Positions 1 to 8,570 are shown, counted from the stretch's first letter. The stretch: 8,607 nucleotides of DNA from Actinomycetes bacterium (GCA_030624785.1 JAUXJK010000068.1:1-8607); one strand, 5' to 3'. Translations and numbers: made by a program. The notes: generated by a model from the sequence alone, not told the origin.

Positions 1-135
1 GCGAAACCCCGCTCGTCCCGTCTACGAGACTCGCGAGTTCTGGACTTGCGAGAGGTGTGGCGAGCGGTTCACCGCATTCGATGCAGTGCCAGTGCCGAGG
101 GGGCTCGGCCGATGCCGCGCACATCGTGCAGTGGC
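1..135. other. Region downstream of fumC with two competing partial reading frames
   Basis: No gene is certain here. Two frames that share codon boundaries on opposite strands are open to the left edge. On the minus strand, an ATG at 122-124, 11 bases after the fumC stop, begins a frame of about 41 codons with a CxxCG zinc-knuckle-like motif (HWHCIECGEPL). It would suit a further operon gene, but I see no Shine-Dalgarno in front of it. On the plus strand, a frame open from base 2 to a TAG at 167-169 contains FWTCERCGERF followed by RCRAH, a CxxC...CxxH arrangement like a zinc ribbon. It would be the 3' end of a convergent gene overlapping fumC by 34 bases. GC content is nearly flat over the three codon positions (about 64-69%), which favours neither. 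A 9-bp stem with a five-base loop also lies at 30-52, without a T-run on either strand. Confidence 0.4.
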
Positions 136-1464
<1,329 letters not shown>

Positions 1465-1489
1465 GGCGCGAAGTCTACCGCGGTGCCCT

Positions 1490-1503
1490 GGCACGACAGT
1501 GCC
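1490..1503 (-). other. Small hairpin in the dehydratase-fumC spacer
   Basis: The only spacer inside the gene run (1465-1511) holds a 5-bp perfect stem with a four-base loop (GGCAC-TGTC-GTGCC on the minus strand). A second GGGCAC follows immediately downstream and could compete for the middle arm. No T-run follows, so it is not a standard terminator. It may be a chance structure or a weak processing site ahead of fumC. Confidence 0.25.
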
Positions 1504-1511
1504 CGAAACGG

Positions 1512-2480
1512 CTAGACGGCGGGCACTCGCCCGCGAAGAATCTCACTGAATGCAGCCGAGTCGATGTTGCCGCCCGAAACAACCACCACGACCTCCTTCC
1601 AGGTCTCGCGACGTTCGGAAAGAGCGCCCGCGAGTGCGAGCCCGCCAGCTCCCTCGGCGACAACGCGCGCGCGCTCCGCGAGAAGCCGCACGGCGGCCGC
1701 CGTTTGGTCGAGGCTCACGGTGATCGCCCCGTCGAGGAGCGAGCTCGCCCGAGGCCACATGCTCGGCAGGACGGTCCTTGCACCAGCACCGTCCACGAAC
1801 GATCGTTCGAACTCGACCTCCGTTGGCCCGCCGACTTCGAGAGCCCCGGCGAAGGCCGCGCCCGTAGCTGGCTCGACCGCGTAGACCGACGTCGCGTCCG
1901 CAAGGTGCCTGACGGCGCTCGCTATGCCGCAGGCAAGGCCGCCGCCGCCATAGGGAACCAGGATCGCGTCCGGCTCAGGTAGATCCTCGAGGATCTCGAG
2001 GCCAATCGTGGCGTTACCGGCGATCACAGACTCGTCCTGGACCGGGTGGATGAACACGCCTTCGAGCTCGTCGAAACGCGCTTCTTCGATCGCCCGCCAC
2101 CACCGCTCGAAGGGAACCTCCACTATCTGGGCATCGAGCCGCACGATCGCCGCGCGCTTGGTCTCGGGAGCACCCTCGGGAACAACGACAGTGCACGGGA
2201 CATGCTGGCGGCGCGCCGCCCAGGCGACGCCCTGTGCCATGTTGCCGGCGCTTGCCGTCACCACACCATCACGCAGCGACTTGCTGCCGCGCTCGGCTAG
2301 TGCGTTGAGCGCTCCTCGTAGCTTGAACGACCCGATGGGCTGCAGATTCTCGAGCTTCAGGTAGATCCTCGTGTCGACACCGTCCAACTCCAGCAGCACG
2401 AGCGGCGTGCGCACAGCCTGATTTTCGATCTCGCTGGCGGCACTCCGGATGCGATCCAGCGCAATTGGCCCGCTACTCAT
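1512..2480 (-). CDS. Serine/threonine dehydratase-family PLP enzyme (fold type II)
   Basis: This is a predicted cytosolic PLP lyase of the threonine dehydratase/serine racemase family, which eliminates water and ammonia from hydroxy amino acids to give 2-oxo acids. At 322 residues it matches the length of single-domain catabolic enzymes and lacks the C-terminal ACT regulatory domain of biosynthetic IlvA. Visible motifs are GSFKLRGA with the PLP lysine at Lys53, the substrate loop TASAGNMAQG (75-84), the phosphate-binding glycine loop PYGGGGL (176-182), and VVSGGNID near the end (300-307) beside the pyridine ring. The usual SxGNHAQ histidine is methionine (Met81) here, and PFERWW (123-128) also marks a sub-branch, so true substrate specificity (threonine, serine, a 3-hydroxy or other beta-substituted amino acid) is open. 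The ATG overlaps the reductase stop as ATGA, with GAGG about ten bases upstream, so translation is probably coupled. Confidence 0.88.
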   Translation of the reverse strand: MSSGPIALDRIRSAASEIENQAVRTPLVLLELDGVDTRIYLKLENLQPIGSFKLRGALNALAERGSKSLRDGVVTASAGNMAQGVAWAARRQHVPCTVVVPEGAPETKRAAIVRLDAQIVEVPFERWWRAIEEARFDELEGVFIHPVQDESVIAGNATIGLEILEDLPEPDAILVPYGGGGLACGIASAVRHLADATSVYAVEPATGAAFAGALEVGGPTEVEFERSFVDGAGARTVLPSMWPRASSLLDGAITVSLDQTAAAVRLLAERARVVAEGAGGLALAGALSERRETWKEVVVVVSGGNIDSAAFSEILRGRVPAV

Positions 2481-3472
2481 GCGTCGCCCGCCTCGCCCGA
2501 GAACAAGGCGTCTAGTTGAGAAACTGCATCGGCTGAGAGCTCCAGCTCAAGCGCGTCGATTGCAGGCTGCAGATGCTCGGGTCGCCGCGGCCCGACGACG
2601 ACCGCACTCACCTGCGGATTCGCAAGCAACCAGGCAAACGCAAGGGTGGCCATCGAGACGGCGTGAGCGTCGGCGAGCTCTTTGAATCGCTCAAGAGTCG
2701 TGAACGTCGATCGATTCTCGAGGTCGTTGTACGGCTCGGGCCTCAGTGTCATGCGGGAACCGGCCGGATAGTCGCCAACAGCCGTGTACTTTCCGCTCAG
2801 CCAACCGCCGGCGAGCGGGCCGAAGGGCGTGTAGCCAAGGTCTTCGGTTCGGCAAAGCGGCAGCATCTCGCGTTCATCACCCCGATCCAACAGGCTGTAG
2901 GAGTTCTGGATCCAGGCGTACTCGTCGAGCCCAATCTGTCGGCTGGCTGCCAGGGCCATTCGCAACTCCTCCGCGCCAATGTTGCTTGCGCCAACTGCTC
3001 CGACGGCCCCTCGCTCGACCTGTCGCGCCAACTCGCTCAGAGTGGCGTCAATCGGCGTGGACGGGTCGGGCTGGTGGGTGAGGTACAGCGGGATTCGTTC
3101 GAGACCCAGGCGTTCGCGGCTCTCGTCAATGCAGCGCGCGACCCGCTCGGGCGCGAGGCCGAAGTCCGTGGGATCGCCTTCGACCGAGTGGTGGAGCTTC
3201 GTCGCCACGACAACGTTGTCCCGCACTCGAGAGCTCTGCTTCGCCAACCATCGCCCGATGTACGCCTCGCTGCGCCCACCGCCGTAAGCGTCTGCGGTGT
3301 CGAGAGTCGTGATTCCGCTATCCCAGGCAGCGTCCAGCAGGGCCACGGCTTCTGCTTCGCTCTCTCCCTGGCCGAAGAACTCGGGTGCGGAGCCGATGCC
3401 TCCGAAGTTCCCGCAGCCGAGAATGATCCGCGAAACCTTGATCCCCGTCGCGCCGAGCTCTCGCTGCTCCAT
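2477..3472 (-). CDS. Aldo/keto reductase
   Basis: This is a predicted soluble NAD(P)H-dependent oxidoreductase with the AKR (beta/alpha)8 barrel, reducing aldehydes or ketones or running in reverse. The 331-residue product has the full catalytic tetrad: Asp58 and Tyr63 in LDTADAYGGGRSE, Lys92 in VVATK, and His133 in YLTHQPD. The N-terminal GATGIKVSRIILGCGNFGG, the GASNIG strand (161-166), the PFGPLAGGWLSGKY segment (216-229) and the cofactor-binding VVVGPRRPEHLQ near the C-terminus (291-302) are standard for the family. The ATG sits two bases after the class V enzyme stop, with GAGG five bases upstream inside that gene's end. It overlaps the next gene by four bases. Its position between two PLP enzymes suggests reduction of a carbonyl product made from an amino acid, but the substrate is unknown. 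Confidence 0.92.
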   Translation of the reverse strand: MEQRELGATGIKVSRIILGCGNFGGIGSAPEFFGQGESEAEAVALLDAAWDSGITTLDTADAYGGGRSEAYIGRWLAKQSSRVRDNVVVATKLHHSVEGDPTDFGLAPERVARCIDESRERLGLERIPLYLTHQPDPSTPIDATLSELARQVERGAVGAVGASNIGAEELRMALAASRQIGLDEYAWIQNSYSLLDRGDEREMLPLCRTEDLGYTPFGPLAGGWLSGKYTAVGDYPAGSRMTLRPEPYNDLENRSTFTTLERFKELADAHAVSMATLAFAWLLANPQVSAVVVGPRRPEHLQPAIDALELELSADAVSQLDALFSGEAGDA

Positions 3473-3474
3473 CG

Positions 3475-4635
3475 CTACCTCAGCAGAGCGCGGTGCTCAC
3501 GCAATCCGTCGAGTAGCGCATCGATGTCGCCGAGCGAGTTGTACACGTGGGGGGATACGCGAACGTTGCCGTCCCTACTCGAGATGATGATCCCCTCAGC
3601 TGCCAGGGCCTCAACCAGGGCGTGCTCGTCGGTTGATCGAATCGCGGTCATGGGACCGCGAGCGCTCGGATCGCGTGGCGTCACGATCGAGGCGCCGAGC
3701 TCGTCGAGCCCGTGGTCGAGATGGGCGGTGAGCGCCCTCACGTGCTGCTCTACGCGATCTACGCCGACCGACGCCAGGATGCCCATCCCGGCCAGGCCGG
3801 CATAGATATTCGGTACGGGAGGCGTGCCCGCCTCGAACCTTCGAGCCGTAGGCGAAGGCGAGTAGTCGTCGATGTCCATCGCGAAGATGTCTTCATCTGC
3901 AAACCAGCCGGTCTGCGTTGGTGTCCACCGCTCGATCTGGTCGGCTCTCGCATAGAGAAACCCGAGCCCGGCGGAACCAAGCAGATACTTGACCGTTCCG
4001 GTGGCAAGAAAGTCGACGTTCAGCGCCCGGACGTCGATGGGCACGGCGCCAGCCGCCTGGTAGGCGTCAACGAGCACCGGAACACCTTGTGCATGCGCGA
4101 GCTCGACGATCCCTTCGAGCTCGGTTCTGCTGCCGTTGCGGTAGCAAACATGCGTCACGGCCACGAGAGCCGTGCGCTCGTCGATCGCGGCATCGAAACC
4201 CGCGAGCGACAACATGCCGTCTTGTTCGCCGACGTGGACCACGCGAGCGCCACGAAGTTCCTGAGCATGGGCGATCTGACCGACCGTCGGAAACTCAAAG
4301 TCGCTTGTAACGAACGTGTCACGTTTACCTGGCTGAAACGCGCTGAGCACCGCGCTGACGCCGGCCGACACCGACGTCGTTACTGCTACCTCGTCAGGCG
4401 TCGCGTTGATGAGATCAGCGAAAGCGGCGCGAGCACGCTCGGACAGCTCGACCCAGTACTCCCACGGAGCGCCTCGCTCCTCCCAGTCACGAAGGTATGC
4501 GCCGTACGCCTCTCTGACCTGGTCCGACAATGCGCCTTGCGAGCATGCATTCAGGTAGACCTGGCGTTCGCAGATCGGGAAGTGATGGCGCACATCTGCG
4601 GGGAGCCGGAGTGTGCGTTGAGCCTCAGCGGCCAA
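3475..4635 (-). CDS. Class V aminotransferase-fold PLP enzyme
   Basis: This is a fold type I PLP enzyme of the aminotransferase class V superfamily (relatives are kynureninase, isopenicillin N epimerase and cysteine desulfurase). In the 386 residues, Lys216 (ATGTVKYLLG) is the expected Schiff-base lysine. Asp190 and Gln193 (LVDAYQAAG) contact the pyridine ring, His162 (VTHVCYRNG) stacks on it, and the arginine in GNVRVSPHVYN (Arg359) should hold the substrate carboxylate. TGWF (242-245) and RRFEAGTPP (265-273) recall kynureninase/epimerase-like members. The C-terminal loop that carries the sulfur-accepting cysteine in SufS/IscS has no cysteine (SSRDGNVRVSP), which argues against cysteine desulfurase. 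The start is TTG; AGAGG lies seven bases before it inside livF and no in-frame ATG occurs until residue 142. It overlaps livF by 11 bases, tying an enzyme to the transporter operon. The reaction is not determinable. Confidence 0.88.
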   Translation of the reverse strand: MAAEAQRTLRLPADVRHHFPICERQVYLNACSQGALSDQVREAYGAYLRDWEERGAPWEYWVELSERARAAFADLINATPDEVAVTTSVSAGVSAVLSAFQPGKRDTFVTSDFEFPTVGQIAHAQELRGARVVHVGEQDGMLSLAGFDAAIDERTALVAVTHVCYRNGSRTELEGIVELAHAQGVPVLVDAYQAAGAVPIDVRALNVDFLATGTVKYLLGSAGLGFLYARADQIERWTPTQTGWFADEDIFAMDIDDYSPSPTARRFEAGTPPVPNIYAGLAGMGILASVGVDRVEQHVRALTAHLDHGLDELGASIVTPRDPSARGPMTAIRSTDEHALVEALAAEGIIISSRDGNVRVSPHVYNSLGDIDALLDGLREHRALLR

Positions 4636-5329
4636 GGTAAGCCCTCTTCAGCTCATCGTTCGCCAGAAGGGCATCGGCCTCATCCGCGAGTGCAATCCGA
4701 CCGGTGGCAAGCACGTAGCCTCGATCCGCGATCGACAGGGCCATGTTGGCGTTCTGTTCAACCATCAGAATCGACACGCCGGAGTCGTTGACCTGCTTGA
4801 TCAGCTCGAAATTTCGCTCGACGAGAATCGGGGCAAGACCCATCGACGGCTCGTCCATGAGCAGCAGGCGCGGACGCGACATGAGCGCACGGCCCATTGC
4901 GAGCATCTGTTGCTCACCTCCCGAGAGAGTCCCGGCCTTTTGCTTCCGACGCTCGTGGAGCCTCGGAAACAGTTCGTAGACCCGCTCGATGTCCTCGCTG
5001 ACATCGCCGCTACGAAGGTAGGCACCCATCTCCAGGTTCTCAAGGACACTCATCGGAGCGAACACGCGACGGTTCTCGGGAACGATCGCCATGCCCAGCG
5101 ATACTCTATCGCTCGTGGGGCGCCGGGTTACGTCTTCCCCCGCGAAATGGACGCTTCCGTTTCGTGGCTCAACAATGCCCAGAATCGTCTTCAGCGTCGT
5201 CGACTTCCCTGATGCGTTGCCGCCGAGTAGACAGACGAGCTCGCCCTCGCTGACGTTGATCGAAATGCTCTGGAGGATATGGATCTGACCGTAGAAGGTG
5301 TCAACGTCGCGAAGCTCGAGCAGTGTCAT
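4625..5329 (-). CDS. livF: Branched-chain amino acid-type ABC transporter ATPase LivF
   Basis: This is one of the two cytoplasmic ATPases that drive a HAAT-family importer. The 234-residue length is normal for LivF. The Walker A motif is GGNASGKST (36-44), a variant of the usual GxNGAGKTT that keeps Gly41-Lys42-Ser43. The segment VPENRRVFAPMSVLENLEMG (83-102) matches LivF VPEGRRVF...ENL. The ABC signature is LSGGEQQ (135-141), Walker B is LLLMDEPS with Glu160, and VEQNANMAL (190-198) is the LivF form of the switch region, with Gln in place of the H-loop His. The ATG overlaps the livG stop as ATGA; a GGGAG lies rather far upstream (13 bases), so coupling from livG is probably important. The gene ends inside the start of the class V enzyme gene. 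Confidence 0.95.
   Translation of the reverse strand: MTLLELRDVDTFYGQIHILQSISINVSEGELVCLLGGNASGKSTTLKTILGIVEPRNGSVHFAGEDVTRRPTSDRVSLGMAIVPENRRVFAPMSVLENLEMGAYLRSGDVSEDIERVYELFPRLHERRKQKAGTLSGGEQQMLAMGRALMSRPRLLLMDEPSMGLAPILVERNFELIKQVNDSGVSILMVEQNANMALSIADRGYVLATGRIALADEADALLANDELKRAYLGR
4643..4649 (-). promoter_or_regulatory. Ribosome binding site deciding the TTG start of the class V enzyme
   Basis: The minus strand reads GAAGAGG followed, after a seven-base spacer counted from AGAGG, by TTG at 4633-4635. The site is inside the last codons of livF (KRAYLGR). An in-frame GTG at 4591-4593 has no comparable purine-rich sequence, so TTG is preferred. Confidence 0.6.
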
Positions 5330-6114
5330 TTCGTAGTCGTAGCTCCCGAGCCAAGATAGGCCTCGATCACGCGAGGATCGTCGGCGACATCGTTGTAGAG
5401 ACCGTCGGCGATCTTCACTCCATGGTCGAGAGCGATGACGCGATCGGAGATGCCCTTGACCACGTTCATGTCATGTTCGATCACGAAAATCGTTACACCG
5501 AGCTCCTCTCGAAGCTGACCAATCAGCTCGGTCACTTCCAGGGTCTCGTTGGGGTTCATGCCGGAGGCCGGTTCGTCCAAGAGAAGTACGCGTGGCTTGG
5601 TCGCGAGCGCTCTGGCTATTTCGAGCCGACGACGGTTCGCGTACGAGAGGCTGTATGCGGGCTGGTTCCAGCGGTATCCCATCAAGCGTTCGCCAAAGAA
5701 GGAGAGTTGCTCCTCGGCGAGGCGGCTTATCTCGCGTTCTTCGCGGCGCTGCGCCGGCGTTCGAAGGATCGCGCGAACCGAACCCGCCTTGGTTTTTCCG
5801 TATGCGGCGACCATGACGTTCTCTTTCACGGTCATGTTCTGGAACACGCGGAGAGTCTGAAACGTTCGAGCGATTCCACCCGTCGCGATCCTGTCCGGCC
5901 GCAGCCCGACGACACTCTTACCGTCGAGCAGAATATCTCCCGCATCTGGTCGATAGAGACCGCTAATGAGATTGAACAGGGTCGTCTTCCCGGCGCCGTT
6001 CGGACCAATCGCGCTGACAATCTCTCCTTGATGCACGACGATGTCGAGGTCCTGAATGACGTCCAGACCGCCGAAGGACTTACTCAGACCACGGATCTCG
6101 AGCAACGGCTCCAC
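5326..6114 (-). CDS. livG: Branched-chain amino acid-type ABC transporter ATPase LivG
   Basis: This is the second ATPase of the importer, 262 residues, cytoplasmic and expected to pair with LivF. Walker A is GPNGAGKTT (37-45). ARTFQ gives the Q-loop Gln86, and LRVFQNMTVKENVMVA is LivG-typical. Walker B is VLLLDEPASGMNP with Asp180-Glu181, the H-loop is IEHDM with His214, and the C-terminal VIEAYLG is typical. The signature motif reads LSYANRRRLEIARAL (156-170) instead of the common L(P/S)YGQQRRLEIARAL, so its Gly and Gln are Ala and Asn. A basic helical insert between Q-loop and signature (about 107-150) is normal for LivG. The start is GTG sharing one base with the livM stop (TAGTG), with GGAG eight bases upstream. 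It is translationally coupled to both neighbours. Confidence 0.95.
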   Translation of the reverse strand: MEPLLEIRGLSKSFGGLDVIQDLDIVVHQGEIVSAIGPNGAGKTTLFNLISGLYRPDAGDILLDGKSVVGLRPDRIATGGIARTFQTLRVFQNMTVKENVMVAAYGKTKAGSVRAILRTPAQRREEREISRLAEEQLSFFGERLMGYRWNQPAYSLSYANRRRLEIARALATKPRVLLLDEPASGMNPNETLEVTELIGQLREELGVTIFVIEHDMNVVKGISDRVIALDHGVKIADGLYNDVADDPRVIEAYLGSGATTTK

Positions 6115-7544
6115 TAGGTCGTCTCCACCCGCGGCGTTCCAAGAAGTCCCTGGGGCCGACTCGCCATCAGGATGACCAGAATCGCTCCAAATAGAAGCTG
6201 TTTGGTGACGCTTGGTTCAAAGACGAGACGGTTCTCCCAGGCGAACACGCCCAGATAGATCATCGGAACGAGCATTGCGACTCGTCGCCATCCGTCGAGA
6301 GTCGTATAGATAAGTCCAGCGACTATCAGCGCGATGAATGCGATGTTGCCAGCTGTCTCTCGGGACACGTCGAGCAGCACGACCCAGTTGAATAGACCGT
6401 CGGCGATCGAGCTGTCTCGAAGCGCTGCGTCGGCGACTGTGTCCGGCCACACGCCGGCCACGATGCCGCGGATCGCAAAACCCAGCGCGACAACGCCGCC
6501 AGCCACCGCGAGCAGACGCACCGGGTTCCGAAGTAACAGAATCAGACCTCCGACAACAGCCAGGTAGAACAGCCAGCTCGCCGGGTCGGGCGATCTGAGG
6601 ACGTTCGGAACCGATACGACGATGATCCCACCGAGGATCGCACCCGACATGCTGCCCGTCCCTCCGAGCACAAGCGCCGCGTAGATCATGATCAGGAGCG
6701 TGACGGCGAAGTTCGAGGGGAACACGCCCTGCTGCACAGCTCCGAACACGGTGCCCGACAGGCCCGCAATCGCCGCCCCGAACATGAACGCGAGCAGCCG
6801 CACGCGGTTCACTGGAATCGTCATGGCCTCCGCCGCCAACGGATCTTCGCGGACGGCGTTCCACGCTCGCCCTATTCGCGAGCGATCGACGTGGTAGAGA
6901 GCCACCGCCACAACTACCAGGAAGGCGAGAAGGAGATAGAAGTAGTCAGTGATCTCGTCGAACTGGATCCCGAACAGCTTGAACTGATCGAGCCCCGGAA
7001 TCCCGTTCGGACCGCCCGTGATGTCGAGCGTACGATCGCCAACTTCGATCCGATCGAGATTGGTCGTTACCTCGACGAACATCTGCGCGAAGAAGAGCGT
7101 GATGATGGCGAGATAGTCGCCCGAGAGCCGACGCGAGGGCTGACCCAGAATGAATCCAAGAGCAGCCGTGGCTATGACGACCACGAGGATCGTTGCCTCG
7201 GTCGGCCAGTGGAGACCGAACTGGTCGGAGGAAACGAAGGCGTATGCGTACGCGCCGAAACCGTAGAAGGCGACGAAACCCAGGTCGAGCACGCCTGCCC
7301 AACCCACGGTCACATTCAGACCGAGGGCGAGAATCGCAAAAAGAAGGGCGTTGACTCCGATCCGAACGTGGAAGTCGGAGGATGTAATGAACGGGAAGAT
7401 GGCGGCAACGAGGACGAACGCTCCCAGCCGCCATCCCGGGTGTGTGTTTGCCCAGAGATGGCGCAACCTGCCGCGCAGACCCGCATCGACGGACGTCCGT
7501 TCCTCGGCCGTCTCGACCCACTCGTCTTGTCCGATCTTCGCCAT
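6114..7544 (-). CDS. livM: Branched-chain amino acid-type ABC permease LivM, enlarged
   Basis: This is an integral membrane subunit that forms the substrate channel with LivH. The 476-residue product begins with about 38 charged cytoplasmic residues, then carries hydrophobic segments near 41-53, 63-79, 84-104, 117-134, 142-158, 201-217, 247-268 and 280-312. LGLNVTVGWAGVLDLGFVAFYGFGAY (73-98 region), LSGDYLAIITLFFAQ and TGGPNGIPG (176-184) are LivM hallmarks. The cytoplasmic EAA-like loop GRAWNAVREDPLAAEAM (225-241) contacts the ATPases. LGGTGSMSGAILGG (293-306) and the terminal SRPQGLLG are also canonical. Between these last two lies about 125 extra residues (roughly 319-445) with further hydrophobic stretches (323-337, 341-363, 397-415, 422-435), so the protein is longer than typical LivM (about 320-425). 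ATG directly abuts the livH stop, with AAGG five bases upstream. Confidence 0.94.
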   Translation of the reverse strand: MAKIGQDEWVETAEERTSVDAGLRGRLRHLWANTHPGWRLGAFVLVAAIFPFITSSDFHVRIGVNALLFAILALGLNVTVGWAGVLDLGFVAFYGFGAYAYAFVSSDQFGLHWPTEATILVVVIATAALGFILGQPSRRLSGDYLAIITLFFAQMFVEVTTNLDRIEVGDRTLDITGGPNGIPGLDQFKLFGIQFDEITDYFYLLLAFLVVVAVALYHVDRSRIGRAWNAVREDPLAAEAMTIPVNRVRLLAFMFGAAIAGLSGTVFGAVQQGVFPSNFAVTLLIMIYAALVLGGTGSMSGAILGGIIVVSVPNVLRSPDPASWLFYLAVVGGLILLLRNPVRLLAVAGGVVALGFAIRGIVAGVWPDTVADAALRDSSIADGLFNWVVLLDVSRETAGNIAFIALIVAGLIYTTLDGWRRVAMLVPMIYLGVFAWENRLVFEPSVTKQLLFGAILVILMASRPQGLLGTPRVETT

Positions 7545-8468
7545 CTACACCTTTGCCGGCGCCGGCTCGCCGAGGAGCCCGTGGGGGCGGACAAGGAGGA
7601 AGATCACCAGAACGCCGAACACGATGAGGTTCTGGAACGTCGAGGAGATGTAGCCGGTCGAGAAGGCCTCGGCCATGCCGATCAAGAGGCCGCCGAGCAT
7701 GGCGCCGGGAATGCTCCCGATACCACCGACAACAGCCGCCGTGAACGCCTTGAGGCCGGCGATGAAACCCATGAAGTGAAACACGCGCTGGAAGACGAGG
7801 CCAACCATCACACCTGCCGCGCCGGCAAGGATCGCGCCGATCAGAAACGCCGCCACGATGATCCGATTCACATTGATTCCCATCATCGCGGCGGCTTCAC
7901 GATCATGTGAGACGGCCCGCATCGCCTTGCCGAGCTTGGTTCTTGACACGAGTAGCGTCAGCGCGATCATCAGGGAGAATGAAATGACGATCACGAGGAT
8001 GCGGATGAGCGAGATGTTGAGCGGACCGGCACTGATTCCGGTCGTTGAGCTCACGAGCTTCGGTGTCTCGTAGGAGCGGAAGTTGGCGCTGAACAGGAGC
8101 AGCGCCGTCGCCTGAAGAAAGAATGAGACGCCGATTGCGCTGATCAGCGGCGCAATCCGTGGCGCGTTGCGAAGCGGTCGATAGGCGAACCGCTCAATTG
8201 TGATTCCAAGCAAGCCCGATCCGAGCATGCCACCGAGAAACATCAGGAGAAACAACACGGCGATCGGTACGACAGGATCGTCGGGTCCGCCAAGACCTAT
8301 GAGGACGCCGTATCCGGCGAAGGCTCCCATCATGTACACCTCGCCGTGGGCGAAGTTGAGAAGCTTAAGGATCCCGTAGACCATCGAGTAGCCGATGGCG
8401 AGCAGGCCGTACACGCTTCCGAGCGTGAGACCGTTGACGAGTTGCTGAACGAGGAAGTCGACGTCCAC
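7545..8468 (-). CDS. livH: Branched-chain amino acid-type ABC permease LivH
   Basis: This is the other integral membrane subunit of the importer, 307 residues, of normal length. Canonical blocks are LVNGLTLGSVYGLLAIGYSM (10-29), LLNFAHGEVYMMGAF (36-50), ERFAYRPLR (92-100), and the EAA-like coupling loop GKAMRAVSHDREAAAMMGIN (180-199). VVGGIGSIPGAMLGG (246-260) and RPHGLLG at the C-terminus follow. About eight hydrophobic segments can be traced (roughly 10-32, 42-60, 66-90, 104-127, 154-175, 203-228, 240-266, 279-293). The start is GTG: an in-frame TAA lies eight codons upstream and the next internal Met is too late. GGAG lies 11 bases before it, a long spacing that suggests modest initiation. 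It is the first gene of the unit inside the window. LivH-type permeases also serve urea, amide and aromatic-acid importers, so the substrate is not fixed by homology. Confidence 0.95.
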   Translation of the reverse strand: MDVDFLVQQLVNGLTLGSVYGLLAIGYSMVYGILKLLNFAHGEVYMMGAFAGYGVLIGLGGPDDPVVPIAVLFLLMFLGGMLGSGLLGITIERFAYRPLRNAPRIAPLISAIGVSFFLQATALLLFSANFRSYETPKLVSSTTGISAGPLNISLIRILVIVISFSLMIALTLLVSRTKLGKAMRAVSHDREAAAMMGINVNRIIVAAFLIGAILAGAAGVMVGLVFQRVFHFMGFIAGLKAFTAAVVGGIGSIPGAMLGGLLIGMAEAFSTGYISSTFQNLIVFGVLVIFLLVRPHGLLGEPAPAKV

Positions 8469-8570
8469 GCTTAGCGAGGCTCCGCATCGTTAGCGCACTC
8501 GAGCAAGCTAGTGCGACCCCGGGCCGGATACGGTCGCGCAGTGTGGGCGGAACGAATCACGATGACGAGA
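8469..8570 (-). other. Leader region of livH
   Basis: This is non-coding sequence between the upstream hairpin and the livH GTG. Two short pairings share one arm and exclude each other. The segment at 8510-8518 can pair with 8494-8499 (CGCACT/AGTGCG, six pairs, ten-base loop), or its 8511-8518 part can pair with 8532-8539 (seven Watson-Crick pairs and one imperfect position that is G-T only on the plus strand). No convincing -35/-10 pair was found; TATCCG at 8525-8530 is at best a weak -10. A regulatory role is speculative. Confidence 0.3.

Noticed and set aside
49..61. 13-base direct repeat (cgagaggtgtggc) shared with 8566-8578 near the other end
   Set aside because: A single 13-mer match is expected by chance in a window of this size; only the right copy is part of a hairpin, and there is no element structure between them.
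2573..3805. Long plus-strand open frame of 410 codons
   Set aside because: It lies opposite the reductase and class V enzyme genes, has an arginine/serine-rich shadow composition and no recognisable motif; the minus-strand frames have complete family motifs.
3475..4635. Cysteine desulfurase (SufS/IscS type)
   Set aside because: No cysteine in the expected C-terminal active-site loop, and no iron-sulfur assembly genes nearby.
1512..4635. Beta-hydroxyaspartate cycle genes (class V aminotransferase plus dehydratase)
   Set aside because: The aldolase and iminosuccinate reductase of that cycle are absent, an aldo/keto reductase is present instead, and the class V enzyme looks kynureninase/epimerase-like rather than serine-glyoxylate aminotransferase-like.
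3712..4791. Plus-strand open frame of 359 codons
   Set aside because: Antisense to the class V enzyme and the end of livF, with no family features; a GC-rich shadow frame.
7555..7566. 12-base palindrome gccggcgccggc
   Set aside because: It is inside the last codons of livH encoding Ala/Pro repeats in GC-rich DNA; no evidence of an operator.
6891..7910. Plus-strand open frame of 339 codons, rich in Glu/Asp/Arg
   Set aside because: Antisense to livM and livH. The charged composition is what the complement of hydrophobic membrane-protein codons gives.
8520..8560. Possible sigma-70-like promoter (TTCCGC / TATCCG) for livH
   Set aside because: Both boxes match the consensus poorly; GC-rich sequence gives such pairs by chance.
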